From an uncultured Haloferula sp. (GTDB lineage: Bacteria; Verrucomicrobiota; Verrucomicrobiae; Verrucomicrobiales; Akkermansiaceae), in assembly GCA_946481625.1 (NCBI GenBank), contig CAMLOZ010000175.1:1-7096 (forward strand): a stretch of DNA of 7,096 bases. The letters are read 5' to 3'. The position numbers and the translations under genes are program-made. Positions 5,851 to 7,096 of this stretch are shown one piece after another. Under the pieces are notes generated by a model that was not told where the DNA came from, did no database searches, and was given only the letters and a program-made list of their open reading frames with translations. Within the stretch, counting starts at the first letter, position 1, and every line of letters begins with the position of its first letter.

Positions 5851-5949
5851 CGATCCCGAAGGGATCACAGCGCAGTAGCCGGGGGTCGAGCGCAGCGACT
5901 ACCCCCGGTGGACGGCTGGAAGGGCCCCGATCCCGGAGGGATCGCAGCG
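5851..5949 (+). repeat. Left inverted-repeat block of the REP/RAYT module
   Basis: This 99-bp block has three parts. 5851-5882 holds the GATCCC-GAA-GGGATC palindrome and GTAG (5875-5878). 5879-5908 is a hairpin with CCGGGGGT against ACCCCCGG, which abuts GTAG as in classic REP sequences. 5928-5949 is a second palindrome, CGATCCC-GGA-GGGATCG, followed by CAGCG. The whole block recurs in reverse complement at 6531-6628 on the other side of the transposase gene. The 90 bases from 5950 to the transposase start hold no gene; they include an 8-bp palindrome GACGCGTC at 6022-6029. Confidence 0.85.
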
Positions 5950-6039
5950 ATGCGGTTTCTTTTTGAGTGTCCCCCTCCTGAATCTCCCGGCCTGATCTTT
6001 CGCTATCGACGTTCCCTGGAAGACGCGTCAGTTAGAGAC

Positions 6040-6483
6040 ATGTCCACCTATCTCGGCCTGCATTATCACTTGATCTTCGGGACGAAGCGCCGGGAGCCGC
6101 TCATCTCGCCCCCGAATCTTCCACGTCTGCATGAATACCTCGGCGGTCTTGTTCACGGCCTCGAAGGTGAGCCTCATGGTGTCGGAGGTATTTCGGATCA
6201 TGTGCATCTCCTGGTGAGCCTGAAATCCACCCATCGTCTTGCGGATTTCATGCGGGAACTGAAGAAGGCTTCATCCCTTTGGATGCAGAACGAGGGGCGC
6301 TGCCGGGACTTCCAATGGCAGGAGGGATACGGGGCGATCACGGTGAGCCCTTCCTCGCGAGCGAAGGTAAGGGACTACATCGCCCGGCAAGAGGAGCATC
6401 ATCGCAAGCTTGGATTCCGGGAGGAGTTCCTCGCGATGTTGAAGAAGGCGGGCGTGCCCTACGATGAGCGGTATCTTGACTAG
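6040..6483 (+). CDS. REP-associated Y1 transposase (RAYT, IS200-like HUH family)
   Basis: 147 residues, normal for IS200/RAYT single-domain TnpA. The start MSTYLGLHYHLIFGTKRREPLI matches the family's first strand (YHxIFxTKxR). The HUH metal motif is SDHVHLLVSL with H54 and H56. The nucleophile is Y113 in VRDYIARQEEHH, with Q117 and the following HH as usual. The helix HRLADFMRELKKASS is also typical. All expected catalytic residues are present, so the enzyme may be active. Upstream reading in this frame runs back through the tRNA and is not coding. These enzymes nick and join single-stranded DNA at short hairpins; RAYT members are domesticated and act on REP elements rather than moving as ordinary insertion sequences. 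No accessory TnpB is present. The flanking inverted GTAG hairpins are its probable substrates. Confidence 0.92.
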   Translation: MSTYLGLHYHLIFGTKRREPLISPPNLPRLHEYLGGLVHGLEGEPHGVGGISDHVHLLVSLKSTHRLADFMRELKKASSLWMQNEGRCRDFQWQEGYGAITVSPSSRAKVRDYIARQEEHHRKLGFREEFLAMLKKAGVPYDERYLD

Positions 6484-6530
6484 CTTCGGACCGTCTTGGT
6501 CGACGGGGGGACTGAACGCGAATCGGGTGC

Positions 6531-6628
6531 CGCTGCGATCCCTCCGGGATCGATATCCTTGCCGCCATCTACCGGGGGTATCGCTTCGCTCGACCCCCGG
6601 CTACTAGGCTATGATCCCTCCGGGATCG
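6531..6628 (-). repeat. Right inverted-repeat block of the REP/RAYT module
   Basis: Reverse complement of the left block. 6531-6552 is an exact 22-base match to 5928-5949. 6571-6628 matches 5851-5909 with about six differences, including one single-base deletion and one change that converts the palindrome spacer from GAA to GGA (minus-strand sense). GTAG lies at 6601-6604 on the minus strand, next to the hairpin at 6572-6600. The two parts are separated by 18 bases, against 19 in the left block. A further AAAG (6629-6632) still matches the outer edge of the left block. The remaining bases up to 6681 show no gene or recognisable site. Confidence 0.85.
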
Positions 6629-6681
6629 AAAGGCATCGCGCCTGTTAGGCCCATGCTAGCTCCCGCCTGGGACTCATCACC

Positions 6682-7096
6682 CTACTTCCTCTCCTCATAC
6701 ACCACCTGCACGATCCACGGCGGACCCGCCACCCCGTGCGCGTGGATCTCCAGCGTGCGTTTCCCGCCGCTGAGGCGCTGGCTGCGCGAGACGCGATCCG
6801 CGAATGTGGTGGAGGTGGTTGCCGAGGCGTTCAGCGAGAGACTGTCCGCCTGCTTGCCATAGAATGCCATCACGTCATCCAGAGGGTCCATCGTCGTGAA
6901 GGCGAGCACCCCGCTCGTCTCCGTGGCATCGTCGCGCTGGACCACGCAGGCCTCCTTGTCGGCAGGCGAGTAGCGCGGCACCCACTCCGGAATCTTCGTC
7001 AGGTCCCCGCTGGCGATCGGTCGTAGGGAACCGCTGGAATCCTTCACCTCGCTCGTGCCGAGCACGAGCGAATCGTAATTCGTGACGACCTGCACG
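6682..7096 (-). CDS. C-terminal part of an unrecognised protein (5' end outside window)
   Basis: At least 137 residues on the minus strand; the frame is still open at the window edge, so the true start lies beyond it. Visible parts are VVTNYDSLVLG, GDLTKIPEWVPRYSPADKEACVV, SGVLAFTTMDPLDDVMAFYGKQADSLSL and a C-terminal strand-rich section ending GPPWIVQVVYEERK. The pattern of a 'P-x-W-V-P-x-Y' segment followed by a 'T-x-D-x-x-D-x-V-x-x-F-Y' helix resembles a small alpha/beta module found at the ends of various bacterial hypothetical or envelope proteins. That resemblance is from memory and no function can be given. It is convergent with the transposase gene, with the right REP block lying between the two stops. 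No terminator with a T-run is visible after its stop. Confidence 0.7.
   Translation of the reverse strand, partial: VQVVTNYDSLVLGTSEVKDSSGSLRPIASGDLTKIPEWVPRYSPADKEACVVQRDDATETSGVLAFTTMDPLDDVMAFYGKQADSLSLNASATTSTTFADRVSRSQRLSGGKRTLEIHAHGVAGPPWIVQVVYEERK

Noticed and set aside
5774..5882. Two identical 32-base direct repeats separated by 45 bases, CRISPR-like
   Set aside because: Only two units are present. They contain REP-type palindromes and GTAG, inverted copies lie beyond the transposase, and there is no cas gene or leader.
5620..6039. N-terminal extension of the transposase reading frame
   Set aside because: It would begin inside the tRNA anticodon loop and pass through the tRNA terminator and the repeats. 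The family's normal N-terminus begins at 6040.
5589..6635. Integrative element inserted at the tRNA-Ala 3' end
   Set aside because: No integrase is present and I found no second copy of the tRNA 3' end in the window. The tRNA has its own intact terminator before the repeats.

Overview
The window looks like chromosomal DNA from a high-GC bacterium of the Verrucomicrobia, probably Verrucomicrobiaceae (Luteolibacter-like). This rests on the combination of a squalene-cyclase-repeat protein next to an Ala/Gln-rich coiled-coil protein, a bactofilin beside an FHA membrane protein, few clear Shine-Dalgarno sites, and a short Y1 transposase set in GATCCC/GGGATC palindromes. The assignment is inferred from gene content; no taxonomic marker is present.

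Layout. 1-1627 (+): the 3' end of an Ala/Gln-rich protein, then a secreted squalene/prenyltransferase-repeat protein that overlaps it by 4 bases. 1628-1810: an intergenic gap filled almost entirely by a 166-bp element bounded by 32-bp imperfect inverted repeats. 1811-2473 (-): an FHA-domain protein with one membrane segment. 2474-2623: a divergent promoter region holding nested palindromes. 2624-2941 (+): a bactofilin, whose intrinsic terminator lies inside the 3' end of the convergent rarD. 2967-4477 (-): a two-gene operon, a LON substrate-binding-domain protein followed by a RarD permease, joined by a GTGA overlap. 4603-5514 (+): a membrane-anchored M28-peptidase-like protein that has lost most metal ligands. 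5589-5661 (+): tRNA-Ala(GGC), with a likely promoter and an intrinsic terminator.

From about 5774 to 6635 lies a REP/RAYT module. A 147-residue Y1 HUH transposase is bracketed by two ~98-bp blocks in inverted orientation. Each block carries a GATCCC-NNN-GGGATC palindrome, a GTAG-headed hairpin of the REP type, and a second GATC palindrome. A third, incomplete copy lies 77 bp outside the left block. The window ends in the C-terminal part of an unrecognised protein on the minus strand (6682-7096).

Most of the window is ordinary housekeeping or envelope-type DNA. The parts most worth a second look are the symmetric REP/RAYT cassette, the 166-bp inverted-repeat element between convergent genes, and the degenerate M28-like protein. 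I see no CRISPR array, defence island, phage gene or biosynthetic cluster, and no clear sign of a wholly new multi-gene system.
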